Source: Parafrankia elaeagni | Lineage (GTDB): Bacteria > Actinomycetota > Actinomycetes > Frankiales > Frankiaceae | Reading direction: 5' to 3' | DNA length: 64,000 nt | NCBI RefSeq assembly: GCF_000374165.1 | Contig: NZ_KB893683.1 | Location: forward strand, 74,833-138,832 | Shown: piece by piece, positions 36,022 through 44,819 of the stretch | Layout of the letters: every line of letters starts with the position of its first letter | Position numbering within the stretch: position 1 is the first letter of the stretch | Translations under genes and position numbers: made by a program | Notes under the pieces: generated by a model | What the model was told of the DNA's origin: nothing | The model's database searches: none | Seen by the model: the letters and a program-made list of their open reading frames with translations, nothing else

Positions 36022-37722
36022 TCAGGCGGAGGCTTCGGTGCCCGCCGGGGCCTCGACGCCAAGCACGTCCGCGTCCAGCTTGGTGAACAGCCCGCCGGAC
36101 CACTCCAGACGCCGCCCGGCCGGCACCGGCTGGCGGGCCCAGACATCCAGGTCGATGCCGAGCACCTCGGCGACCCGCGCCGAGCTGAACGGCAGGAACG
36201 GCGCGAGCGCGGTGGTGATGCCGGAGATCGCCTGGATCGAGACCGCGAGGCTGTGTGCCGCCGTGTCCTTGTCGACCTTGACGGTCTTCCAGGGCTCCTC
36301 GCGGTAGAGGTAGGCGTTGACCTCGGCGGAGATCTCCATCGCCGCGCGCAGCGCCGCCCGCAGCTCGACCCGGCCCAGCAGCTCGGCCACCTTCACCAGC
36401 CCGGCGTCGACGGAGGCGAGCAGCTCGGCGTGCACGCCGTCGAGTTCGCCGGTGGCCGGCAGCTCACCGCCGAAGAACTTGTTGATCTGCGCCATCACGC
36501 GGTTGACCAGGTTGCCCCAGTTCGCGATCAGCTCGTCGTTCACCCGGCGGACGATGTCGGCGTCCGAGATCTCGGTGTCGTTCTGCTCGGGCAGCACCGA
36601 GGCGAGGGCGAAGCGCAGCGCGTCCGGCTGCAGCAGCTCGAGGTACTCGCGCACGCCGCGGCCGATCCCGGCCGACTTGGACGCCTTGGCGCCCCCGAAG
36701 GTGACGTACTGGTTCGCCGGGACGTCGGTCGGCAGGTTCAGCCCGCCGTGGCCGAGCAGCATCGCCGGCCAGATGACGGTGTGGAAGGGGATGTTGTCCT
36801 TGCCGACGAAGTAGTAGGCGGTGGCCTGCGGGTCCTCCCACCAGGCCCGCCACGCCTGCGGGTCGTCCGTGCCGGCCGCCCACTCCTTGCTCGCCGACAG
36901 GTAGCCGATGACCGCCTCGAACCAGACGTACAGCCGCTTGCCCGGGCCGAGTTCGTCCGTCGGCAGCGGGACGCCCCAGTCCAGGTCACGGGTGATCGCG
37001 CGGTCGTGCAGGCCGTCCTTGACGAACTGCACCGACCAGTTCAGGACGTGCCGGCGCCAGCCCTGGCGGGTCTGCAGCCAGTCGAGCAGCTGGTCGGAGA
37101 GGCCGGACAGGCGCAGGAAGAAGTGTGTCGTCTCCCGCATCTGGGGCACCGCGCCGGTGACCTTGCTGCGCGGGTCGATCAGCAGCTCCGGGTCGAGGGT
37201 GCGCCCGCAGTTCTCGCACTGGTCCCCGCGCGCCTGCGGGTAGGAGCAGTGCGGGCAGGTGCCGACGACGTACCGGTCCGGCAGGAAACGGCCCGCGTCA
37301 GGGTCGAAGAACTGGGAGGTCTCCTTCGGGTAGATGTACCCGGCGTCGCGCAGGCGGGTGAACACGTCCTGCGCGGTGGCCTCGTGGTTCTTCGTGCGGG
37401 TGGTGGTGAAGAGATCGAAGCTGATCCCCAGCCCGGACCAGATCCGCAGGAACTCCGGGTGGTACCGGTCGACGATCTCCTGCGGGGTGACGCCCTCCTC
37501 GTCCGCCCGGACGGTGATCGGTGTGCCGTGCGCATCGGACCCCGAGACCATCAGCACCCGGTTGCCCGCCATGCGCTGGTAGCGGGCGAAGATGTCCGCG
37601 GGCAGGTAGGCACCGGCGATATGCCCGAGGTGCGGCTGCCCGTTGGCGTACGGCCACGCGACGGCGACAAGGACGGGACGGCCCTCGGGCCGCGCCGCCG
37701 TGCCGGGGGTCTGAGTGCTCAC
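36022..37722 (-). CDS. metG: Methionyl-tRNA synthetase
   Basis: This cytoplasmic class I enzyme (566 aa) charges tRNA-Met. The HIGH-type motif is PHLGHIAGAY near residue 30, the zinc knuckle has cysteines in CPHCSYPQARGDQCENCGR, and the KMSKS loop reads KASKS near residue 346, with alanine in place of methionine. Anticodon-binding helices follow (NWGNLVNRVMAQINKFF). Two adjacent in-frame GTG codons (37725 and 37722) are possible; 37722 is chosen because a TAGGTT box on the minus strand ends six bases before it. The length fits the short actinobacterial form without a C-terminal dimerisation domain. It follows rmlD on the same strand. Confidence 0.95.
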   Translation of the reverse strand: MSTQTPGTAARPEGRPVLVAVAWPYANGQPHLGHIAGAYLPADIFARYQRMAGNRVLMVSGSDAHGTPITVRADEEGVTPQEIVDRYHPEFLRIWSGLGISFDLFTTTRTKNHEATAQDVFTRLRDAGYIYPKETSQFFDPDAGRFLPDRYVVGTCPHCSYPQARGDQCENCGRTLDPELLIDPRSKVTGAVPQMRETTHFFLRLSGLSDQLLDWLQTRQGWRRHVLNWSVQFVKDGLHDRAITRDLDWGVPLPTDELGPGKRLYVWFEAVIGYLSASKEWAAGTDDPQAWRAWWEDPQATAYYFVGKDNIPFHTVIWPAMLLGHGGLNLPTDVPANQYVTFGGAKASKSAGIGRGVREYLELLQPDALRFALASVLPEQNDTEISDADIVRRVNDELIANWGNLVNRVMAQINKFFGGELPATGELDGVHAELLASVDAGLVKVAELLGRVELRAALRAAMEISAEVNAYLYREEPWKTVKVDKDTAAHSLAVSIQAISGITTALAPFLPFSSARVAEVLGIDLDVWARQPVPAGRRLEWSGGLFTKLDADVLGVEAPAGTEASA

Positions 37723-37728
37723 CACATC

Positions 37729-37734
37729 AACCTA
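37729..37734 (-). promoter_or_regulatory. Candidate -10 box before metG
   Basis: On the minus strand these bases read TAGGTT (TANNNT pattern), six bases before GTG 37722 and three before GTG 37725. A leaderless transcript would favour the 37722 start. Confidence 0.35.
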
Positions 37735-37821
37735 CCCGCCGGACGATGGTCGAGATCCACAGCCGCGGGGCGGCGGTTCGCCGGTCGCGGACCGGCCTGG
37801 CACGGCCTGGCACGGCGCGGC

Positions 37822-38736
37822 TCAGCCGTGCAGCTCCGGGCCGAAGTCGGCGACCGCGGCGGCGAACGCCTCGTCCCAGCAGCGCAGCGGGCGCAGGCCG
37901 GCGTCCTGCCACGACCGGGCGGAGAGCACCGAGTAGGCCGGGCGCTGCGCCGGGCGCGGGAACTGGGCCGTGGTGGTCGGCGCCACCTTGGCCGGATCCT
38001 CGCCGATCGCGGCGACGATCGCGCGGGCGAAGCCGAACCAGGTCGTCTCGCCGCCGCCGGTGCAGTGGTAGATCCCCGGGGCGGGTCGCGCCGTCACCAG
38101 GTCGAGCAGGCCGGCGGCCAGGTCGGCCGACCAGGTCGGGCTGCCGTGCTGGTCGGCGACGACGCTGAGCTCGTCGCGCTCCCGGGCCAGTCGCGCGATC
38201 GTCTTCACGAAGTTGGTGCCCGACCGCCCGTAGACCCAGGCCGTGCGCACCACGTACGACGCCGGGCACAGGGCCAGGACGGCCTCCTCGCCGGCGAGCT
38301 TCGTACGCCCGTAGGCGGAGACGGGGGCCGGCGGATCGTTCGTCTCGTACGGCTTCGAGGCGGTGCCGTCGAAGACGTAGTCGGTGGAGAGGTGGACGAG
38401 GGCCGCCCCGGCCTCGGCGCACGCCGCCGCCAGGTGTGCCGGGCCGGTGGCGTTCACGGCATAGGCACCGGCCTCGTCCGCCTCGGCGCCGTCGACGTTC
38501 GTCCACGCGGCGGTGTTGATGACGACGAGGCCGCCCTGCACCTTGGCCGGCCGGGCCTGGTCGGCGATGACCGCGCGTACCCGGGCCGCGTCGGAGAGGT
38601 CGAGCTCGGAGCGGGTCAGCCCGGCCCAGGCGAGCACGCGCGTGTCGCGCGTGCGGTCGGCCTGTGACTCCACGTCGAGGAGACGACACAGATCATGACC
38701 GAGCTGTCCACCGGCACCAGTGACGAGGATGCGCAC
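37822..38736 (-). CDS. rmlD: dTDP-4-dehydrorhamnose reductase
   Basis: The 304-residue short-chain reductase makes dTDP-L-rhamnose, the donor used by WbbL. Evidence is the VRILVTGAGGQLGHDLCRLL Rossmann start, VINTAAWTNVDGAE, LVHLSTDYVFDGT, the catalytic YGRTK (Tyr-x-x-x-Lys) and VRTAWVYGRSGTNFV. Length and motifs are those of RmlD/RfbD. In M. tuberculosis rmlD directly precedes wbbL; here about 31.8 kb of glycan genes lie between them. The partner genes rmlA, rmlB and rmlC are not in the window. A CAGACT box six bases before the GTG on the minus strand may be its -10 box. Confidence 0.95.
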   Translation of the reverse strand: MRILVTGAGGQLGHDLCRLLDVESQADRTRDTRVLAWAGLTRSELDLSDAARVRAVIADQARPAKVQGGLVVINTAAWTNVDGAEADEAGAYAVNATGPAHLAAACAEAGAALVHLSTDYVFDGTASKPYETNDPPAPVSAYGRTKLAGEEAVLALCPASYVVRTAWVYGRSGTNFVKTIARLARERDELSVVADQHGSPTWSADLAAGLLDLVTARPAPGIYHCTGGGETTWFGFARAIVAAIGEDPAKVAPTTTAQFPRPAQRPAYSVLSARSWQDAGLRPLRCWDEAFAAAVADFGPELHG

Positions 38737-38848
38737 CCCGCGAGTCTGGCAGACGTGGACGAACGGCTGGTGACGCCCCGTCAGCGGTGTCGCCGGGGCC
38801 GTACCCGCCGGGCCGGACCGGCATCGATCGACGCGAGGGGCGTGAGGC

Positions 38849-38854
38849 TACCCT
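38849..38854 (+). promoter_or_regulatory. Candidate -10 box, leaderless start
   Basis: TACCCT leaves eight bases to the ATG at 38863, so the message may begin at or next to the start codon. Confidence 0.4.
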
Positions 38855-38862
38855 GCTCCCTG

Positions 38863-40917
38863 ATGACGCCCGAGACGCCCACGACGGACAAACCCGAACC
38901 GCGCGGGGAACAGCCGCCGGCGGCGGACGCCGCGGGCCCACCGGCGGGCACCGGTGCGACCACCGGGGCAGGCACCGCCCCCACCGCCGGAACCGGCACG
39001 GAAGCGGGCACCGGATCGGGTGGCGGGGTAGCCGGCCGGCGCCCCGCCGTCCCTGCGCTGGTCCTCCTCATCACAGCCCTGCATGTGGCACTTCTGGTGA
39101 CCTATGCGTTCGTCTACCCGACCTGGACGGGCTACGACGAAGCGCAGCACGTCGACATGGTCTACGGCCTGCAGCACGGCGCCGGGTGGCCCGCGCCCGG
39201 CGAGAAGATGATCGCAACCGGGGTCGCGGCGACGTCCGACGACTTCGACCGGGGCCGGTACCAGGACATGTTCCAGTCCGGAGGCAAGCGCCGCGGGTCG
39301 CCGTCGTTCGCCGAGATCGCCCCCACCCCGCGCGGCGAGCGCCGGTCCTTCGACGAGCTCGGGGGGCCGACGCCGCTCGACGACGGCCGGCTGTCGAACC
39401 AGATGATCCAGCACCCGCCGCTCGTCTACGCCGTCGGCGCGGGTCTGCTGGAGATCCTGCCCGGTTCCGCCGGCTGGGCCTACGACCAGCAGGTCCTCGC
39501 GCTGCGGCTGCTGAACATCCTGATCGTCGCCCCGCTGCCGTTGCTCGCCTGGGCCGCCGGGCGCCGGTTCGGCCTGCCCGGGCCGCTCGCCACGGCGGCG
39601 GCGGCGCTGCCGCTGGCGGTACCCGGCTTCACCCGGGTCGGTGCGACCTTCAACAACGACGGCATCCTCGTGCTGGCGACCGGGGCGCTCACCGTCGTGC
39701 TGGCCGGAGTCGTGCGGGGCGACCTGCGCCGGCGGACGGCCGCCTGGGCCGGGCTCTGGTTCGGCGTGGCGATGCTGTCCAAGGCGTTCGCGTTCGCGCT
39801 GCCCGTGACGATCGTCGCCGCCTATCTCGTCGGCTGGCTCCGCCTCCGGCCGCGCGTCCAGGTCACGGATGACGGCAGCCCGGCCCCCACCCCGGCCCCC
39901 GCCCCCGCCCCCGCCCCGCGCCGCCCGCCCGCGCTGCGCCGCCTGCCTGTTCCGCGTGGTCTTCCCGTCCTGCCCGCGACCATCGCGGTCGGGCTGGGGC
40001 TGGTGATCGGCGGCTGGTGGTGGGTGCGCAACTTCGTGCTCTACGACGCCCTCCAGCCCAACGGCTGGGCGACGAACCCACCGCGCCGCGAGGCGCTGTT
40101 GCTTCCCGACTCGTTCCTCACCTGGTTCGGGTACTTCTTCCGGACGATGATCAGCCGGTTCTGGGGCGGACTCGGGATGTTCGAGCCACCGCAACTCTCC
40201 CCGGTGGCGATCGTCGCCGCCACCGTGACCGTGGTCGGTCTGGTCGTGACCGCGGTCGTCACGGCCGCCCGGCGCGGTCAGCCGGCAGCGGGCGAACCCG
40301 GACGGATCGCGTGCCTTGGTGCGCCGCTCGTACTCCTCACCCCGGCGGCCTTCGCGTATCTCATGGTCGGCCAGCGGAGCTGGGCCGAGTACGAGCGGTA
40401 CACCCGGGGCATCGCGGTCCAGGGCCGCTACCTGTATCTGGGCCTGGTCGGACTGGCGGTGGTCACCGCCGCCGGGCTCGGGCGCGTGCTCGGCGGCCGA
40501 ACCCGGCTGGCACCGTTGACCGTTCTCGCGGGCGCGGCGCTCATGCAGGGGCTCGCGCTGCTCGCGGTGTGCAGCTACTACTGGCTTCCGCGCGGCGTCG
40601 CCCTCACCCCCGCCCAGGTGCCGGACATCGTCTCCGCGGCCGCCCGCTGGGCTCCCCTGCCCTTCGGTGTCACCGTGGCTGTGTTCGTCCTGGCCGCGCT
40701 GGGCTGGATCGCCGCCCTCACGCTCGCCGCCCGCGCAGCCGCGGGCGGCGACCGGGCCACCACAGCCGCGGGTGGCGGCCGGGCCACCACAGCCGCGGGT
40801 GGCGACCGGGCCGCCGAAGCCGCGGGTGGCGACCGGGCCGCCGAAGCCGAGGCAGGCCCGGCTGCCGGGGATCCGGCCGCGCACCTCGCCGGGCAGGAGA
40901 CGCCGACGCGTTCCTGA
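38863..40917 (+). CDS. Multi-pass GT-C-like membrane protein (DUF2142-like), paralogue of the gene at 12458
   Basis: The 684-residue protein has a disordered Gly/Thr/Ala-rich N-terminus of about 60 residues, then about eleven helices. YPTWTGYDEAQHVDMVYGLQ, MIQHPPLVYAVGAGLLEI, GATFNNDGILVLATGALTV and WWWVRNFVLYDALQPNGW repeat the motifs of the protein at 12458, so the two are clear paralogues. A GT-C-type transfer of lipid-linked sugar outside the membrane is the best guess. The C-terminus is an Ala/Gly-rich tail built of four 9-residue repeats. It is divergent from rmlD and has a nearby -10 box. Confidence 0.7.
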   Translation: MTPETPTTDKPEPRGEQPPAADAAGPPAGTGATTGAGTAPTAGTGTEAGTGSGGGVAGRRPAVPALVLLITALHVALLVTYAFVYPTWTGYDEAQHVDMVYGLQHGAGWPAPGEKMIATGVAATSDDFDRGRYQDMFQSGGKRRGSPSFAEIAPTPRGERRSFDELGGPTPLDDGRLSNQMIQHPPLVYAVGAGLLEILPGSAGWAYDQQVLALRLLNILIVAPLPLLAWAAGRRFGLPGPLATAAAALPLAVPGFTRVGATFNNDGILVLATGALTVVLAGVVRGDLRRRTAAWAGLWFGVAMLSKAFAFALPVTIVAAYLVGWLRLRPRVQVTDDGSPAPTPAPAPAPAPRRPPALRRLPVPRGLPVLPATIAVGLGLVIGGWWWVRNFVLYDALQPNGWATNPPRREALLLPDSFLTWFGYFFRTMISRFWGGLGMFEPPQLSPVAIVAATVTVVGLVVTAVVTAARRGQPAAGEPGRIACLGAPLVLLTPAAFAYLMVGQRSWAEYERYTRGIAVQGRYLYLGLVGLAVVTAAGLGRVLGGRTRLAPLTVLAGAALMQGLALLAVCSYYWLPRGVALTPAQVPDIVSAAARWAPLPFGVTVAVFVLAALGWIAALTLAARAAAGGDRATTAAGGGRATTAAGGDRAAEAAGGDRAAEAEAGPAAGDPAAHLAGQETPTRS
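40741..40848 (+). repeat. 27-base tandem repeat encoding a protein tail
   Basis: Four adjacent units of 27 bases (40741-40767, 40768-40794, 40795-40821, 40822-40848) encode AGGDRATTA, AGGGRATTA, AGGDRAAEA and AGGDRAAEA. The last two units are identical at DNA level, indicating recent duplication. Confidence 0.9.
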
Positions 40918-41201
40918 GCGCCTCGCCCGGAACCGCCTCACCCCGCGCGCCTCGCGCCGAACGCCTCGCTCTGCCTGGCTCGTTCTGCGGCGATCGGCCC
41001 CGCCGTGCCGGCCGCGCGCCGCAAAGACGCCGACCCCGAATCGCATGTGGCGTGACCCTGCGGGTACTTTCTGTAATCGAAGGCTGGGTGTTCACCGCCC
41101 GGAACGCGGAACCGCGACGACGCGCCGCGTGCCGGGCCCCGCCCCAGCCGGGCATCAACGGGCACGCCGAATACCCGGCATTCACCACCGAGGGGGACGC
41201 G

Positions 41202-43136
41202 GTGACCGGCGCTGGACCGCGCGCCTCGACCGGGCCCAGGCCTGGCCCCGAGTCGTCTCGCCTCGGCCTTGCCGCCGCGGCGGGCGGCCGGCGCCGACCG
41301 CGCTCCCGGTCGCGGGCACGTTCGCACGAACCGGCCTCGCCGGACCCGACCCGCACAGAGGACGTCAGCCAGGCCGCTGCCAGCGGAAGCCAGGCTGCCG
41401 CTTCCGCTGGCAGGGAGCAGGACCTTCGCGGTCGCCGGGCCGGCGACAGGGCGAGGGCGGCGACGGGTCGCGGCAGGCTCCGCGACGGCGCAGGGAACGC
41501 CACCGGCACGGAGGCCGCCTCCGGTGGGAGCGGAGACGGCGGCTCCGGGGGTGCCGCTCGTGCCGCGAGCACCCGTGCCGGCCGCCGGACCAGGCCCGGC
41601 CGCGACGCACCCGCGGGTACTGGGGCCGGCCTGGCGCCGCGGTGCCGTCGGCTGCCAGGCCCGCCGCGCCGCCGCCGCGGGTTCGCCGCCCGGCTCGTCG
41701 CCACGATCTGCGCCGTCATGTCCTGCCTGATCTTCGCCTTCGCCGTCGGCGGGTTCGCGCTCTACGAGCACTTCGACCGCCAGATCAACCGGCTGCGACT
41801 GACCCTGGACGGTGAGCGCCCCGCAAACCCGATCGAGGGAACGACGAACTTCCTGCTGGTCGGCTCGGACAGCCGGGCCGGCACCGGCGGCGAGTTCCAG
41901 CGCGGCGGGGAGGTCGCCGGTCAGCGGTCGGACACCACCATCCTCGCCCACCTGGACGCGAACGGGACGACGACCCTGGTCTCGTTCCCCCGCGACACCC
42001 TCGTCCACATCCCGGGCCACGGCCGGGACAAACTGACCCAGGCGATCTCCATCGGCGGGCCGTCCCTGCTCATCCGGACGATCGAGAACCTGACCGACAT
42101 CCGCGTCGACCACTACGTCTCCGTCGACCTCGCCGGATTCCGCGACATGACCGATGCCATCGGCGGGGTGACCGTCTGCGTCAAGGCACTGCCGAACGGC
42201 TCGCGGACCAACCTGCGCGACGAGTGGTCGCAGTGGCGGGGCCGGGTCGGCGAGAACCATCTCAGCGGCGACCAGGCCCTCGCCTTCGTCCGCCAGCGGC
42301 ACGGGCTGCCCGACAACGACTTCGACCGCATCCGCCGCCAGCAGCAGTTCATCGGGGCGGTGTTCCGCAAGGCCACCAGCGACGGGGTGCTGACGAACCC
42401 GGCCCGGCTGGAGAACCTCATCAGCGCGACGACGAAGTCGCTGACCATCGACGACGGCACGGACATCGACGACATCCGGCTGCTCGCGAAGCGGATGAGC
42501 GCGATGAGCACCGACCAGATCCGGTTCGTCACGATTCCGGTGCACGCGCCCACGCCCGCCGAGGGCGGGAACTCCCTCGGCGAGCTGCCGCGGTTCGGCT
42601 CGGTGCAGCTGTACGACCCGGCGCAGCTGGACGCCTTCCTCGCCCCGCTGCGCGGAGGCGCACCGGCCCGGCCCGCACCGGCGGACCCGGCAGCGGTGCC
42701 GCCGCGGGACGTCGCGATCGATGTCTTCAACGCCGCGCAGGTCGGCGGTCTGGCCAGCACGGCCAGCGACGATCTGGCCCGCCTGGGCTTCCGCGTCGGC
42801 GCGCCGCGCGACTGGCCGGACGGCACCAGCCCGGCCACCGAGGTCCGCTACGGCCCCGGGAGGGAGGCCGCGGCCCGCACGGTCGCCGCCGTGGTGCCGA
42901 ACTCCCGCCTGGTACGCGACGGCCGTCTGACCGATCGCGTGTCGCTGGTGCTCGGGACGTCCTTCAGGCAGGTGAAGGCCGCCACGGGCGCCCAGGGCCA
43001 GGGTGGCGCGGCGGGCACCGTGCAGCCCCAGGGCGGCGGGGCGGGAGGTGACCGCCCGGGCTCCGCGCCGAGTGTCACCCCCCGGTCGACAGCGCCCGTC
43101 ACCGCGACACAGCTGACCACCGGCTGCACGTACTGA
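41202..43136 (+). CDS. LytR-CpsA-Psr family glycopolymer ligase with LytR_C domain
   Basis: The 644-residue protein should transfer a lipid-linked glycan onto peptidoglycan outside the membrane. A 160-residue Arg/Ala/Gly-rich cytoplasmic segment precedes one helix (LVATICAVMSCLIFAFAVGG, about 166-188). The LCP domain has LLVGSDSRAGT, RSDTTILAHLD, VSFPRDTLVHIPG and FVRQRHGLPDNDFDRIRRQQ, including the arginines that bind the pyrophosphate lipid. A LytR_C domain (VAIDVFNAAQVGGLASTAS) lies near 505-590. GTG 41202 follows GAGGGGG. The 284 bases before it hold no gene that I can support. A second LCP gene follows; the pair resembles the Rv3267 position. Confidence 0.9.
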   Translation: MTGAGPRASTGPRPGPESSRLGLAAAAGGRRRPRSRSRARSHEPASPDPTRTEDVSQAAASGSQAAASAGREQDLRGRRAGDRARAATGRGRLRDGAGNATGTEAASGGSGDGGSGGAARAASTRAGRRTRPGRDAPAGTGAGLAPRCRRLPGPPRRRRGFAARLVATICAVMSCLIFAFAVGGFALYEHFDRQINRLRLTLDGERPANPIEGTTNFLLVGSDSRAGTGGEFQRGGEVAGQRSDTTILAHLDANGTTTLVSFPRDTLVHIPGHGRDKLTQAISIGGPSLLIRTIENLTDIRVDHYVSVDLAGFRDMTDAIGGVTVCVKALPNGSRTNLRDEWSQWRGRVGENHLSGDQALAFVRQRHGLPDNDFDRIRRQQQFIGAVFRKATSDGVLTNPARLENLISATTKSLTIDDGTDIDDIRLLAKRMSAMSTDQIRFVTIPVHAPTPAEGGNSLGELPRFGSVQLYDPAQLDAFLAPLRGGAPARPAPADPAAVPPRDVAIDVFNAAQVGGLASTASDDLARLGFRVGAPRDWPDGTSPATEVRYGPGREAAARTVAAVVPNSRLVRDGRLTDRVSLVLGTSFRQVKAATGAQGQGGAAGTVQPQGGGAGGDRPGSAPSVTPRSTAPVTATQLTTGCTY

Positions 43137-43152
43137 ACCGGCCGCCACGCCG

Positions 43153-43195
43153 GCCCTGGTCCGGGCGGGCCAGGAAGACCGGCCCGGACCAGGGC
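43153..43195 (+). terminator. Strong hairpin after the first LCP gene
   Basis: GCCCTGGTCCGGGC (43153-43166) is perfectly complementary to GCCCGGACCAGGGC (43182-43195), a 14-pair stem with a 15-base loop. No T tract follows, which is usual in GC-rich actinobacteria. It lies 17 bases after the stop codon. Confidence 0.7.
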
Positions 43196-43277
43196 AACGC
43201 CCGTTGGTGCCAGCGGTGGGGTCGGATCGGACTGGTCCGGACAACCACAGGGTGGTCCTCGGCGTCGAACTGTCCTG

Positions 43278-44636
43278 ATGGCGTGGAACGCTCTGGATCA
43301 GTCGCACCTGCCAGAACCGGCCGCGCCGGTGCGCCGGCACGCTTCGTGCACACCCGGTACGGGACGGGTGCTGCCGCCGAATCTGGACCCGCGGATCACC
43401 CACCGGCGGCGATCGGCACTGCGCCGGCTGTCCGTCACCCTCGTGGCGCTGGTCTCGCTGGCGGTCCTGGCCGTCACGTCCGTCGGCTGGGCCGCCTACC
43501 GGCATTTCGACGGAGCGATCGACCGCAACGACTGGGAGCCCACGGCCGGCGCCCGGCCGGCGGAGGTCCCCGGCGACCTGAACATCCTGCTGCTCGGCAA
43601 TGACAGCCGGGAGGGGACGCACGGCGAGTTCGGCGACCCCGGCGGCATGCGGGCGGACACGACGATCATCGCCCACTTCGACGCGGACGGCAGCGCCACC
43701 CTGGTCTCCTTCCCGCGGGACACCCTGGTGCCGATCGTGCCGACGTCCGCCGCCCTCGCCCGCGACGGACTGTCGAAGATCGCGGACGTCGTCCCGCTCG
43801 TCGGCGTGCCCGGGCTGATCTCGACCCTGGAGGGGTTCACCGGCCTCAAGATCGACCACACCGTGTCGATCAACCTGGCCGGCTTCCGCGCGATGACGGA
43901 CGCGGTCGGCGGTGTCACCGTGTGCGTCCAACCGCTGCCCGACGGCAGCACCCGCAACCTGCGGGACGCCGAGTCCGGATGGCGGGGTCAGCTTGGCGAG
44001 AACCGGTTGGACGGCGGGCAGGCGCTCGCGTTCGTCCGCACCCGCAAGGCTCTCGGTGAGGAACGCCTGCGCATCCTGCGCCAGCAGCAGTTCCTGTCCC
44101 GTCTCCTGGACGCGGCGACCAGCACCGGTGTGCTCACCAGCCCGTCGCGGATCGCCGGTCTGCTGGGCGCGGTCGGCGGCGCGCTGGAGATCAGCCGGAG
44201 CCTCTCTCAGCCCGAGATGCTGCGCCTGGCGAGACGGGTCTCCGAGCTCGGACCGGGCGGCCTGCGGTTCGTGACGATCCCGACCCACGTCCCGCTGCCA
44301 GGCGAGGGGGCGGTCGACGGCATGGGCACGATCCCCCCGCACGGGATGGTGCTGCTGCACGAACCGGCCGGGACGGAGGCCCTCCTCAGCCCGATGCGAG
44401 CCCCCGGCGCCGGAGCCTCCATCCCCGCCCCACCCCCCGACCGGCTCATGCTGGCCCGCCCGCTGCCCGGTGGCGCCGCGCCCACCACCGCACGGGCCGG
44501 CACGGCCGGCACGGCCGGCACAGGCGGCACGGCCGGCACAGCGCAACCAGCCACGGGCACAGCAGGCACAGGCACCGGGGGGACGGAGACGCCAGTCGTG
44601 CCCCCGCCGGCCGCCGACACGTCCTGCACGCCCTGA
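43278..44636 (+). CDS. LytR-CpsA-Psr family glycopolymer ligase
   Basis: The 452-residue protein has one membrane helix (about 50-72), then the LCP catalytic domain: LLLGNDSREGT, RADTTIIAHFD, LVSFPRDTLVPIVP, SINLAGFRAMTDAVGGVTVC and FVRTRKALGEERLRILRQQQ. It lacks the LytR_C domain of the upstream paralogue and ends in an Ala/Gly/Thr-rich tail. It probably attaches surface glycan to the wall, perhaps with different acceptor preference. The ATG at 43278 has only a weak ribosome site. Confidence 0.88.
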   Translation: MAWNALDQSHLPEPAAPVRRHASCTPGTGRVLPPNLDPRITHRRRSALRRLSVTLVALVSLAVLAVTSVGWAAYRHFDGAIDRNDWEPTAGARPAEVPGDLNILLLGNDSREGTHGEFGDPGGMRADTTIIAHFDADGSATLVSFPRDTLVPIVPTSAALARDGLSKIADVVPLVGVPGLISTLEGFTGLKIDHTVSINLAGFRAMTDAVGGVTVCVQPLPDGSTRNLRDAESGWRGQLGENRLDGGQALAFVRTRKALGEERLRILRQQQFLSRLLDAATSTGVLTSPSRIAGLLGAVGGALEISRSLSQPEMLRLARRVSELGPGGLRFVTIPTHVPLPGEGAVDGMGTIPPHGMVLLHEPAGTEALLSPMRAPGAGASIPAPPPDRLMLARPLPGGAAPTTARAGTAGTAGTGGTAGTAQPATGTAGTGTGGTETPVVPPPAADTSCTP

Positions 44637-44681
44637 GCACTGCCGATCCGGCAGACCCGAACGGAGCGCGCGATCGTGTCG

Positions 44682-44699
44682 CCGCCCCGGACGGGGCGG
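44682..44699 (+). terminator. Hairpin after the second LCP gene
   Basis: CCGCCCC (44682-44688) pairs with GGGGCGG (44693-44699) around GGAC. A possible promoter box TAGCGT (44718-44723) for the next gene follows. Confidence 0.45.
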
Positions 44700-44819
44700 G
44701 CCGGGCACCCGAGTCGGTAGCGTTACCCCCGCGGTGGGTCACCGGCGCCCGGAACACCCGGCAACCCGGTCGCCGCCGGGTCCGCCCGCTGCCGAACAAC
44801 GGATTGGAGACCGGAACCG

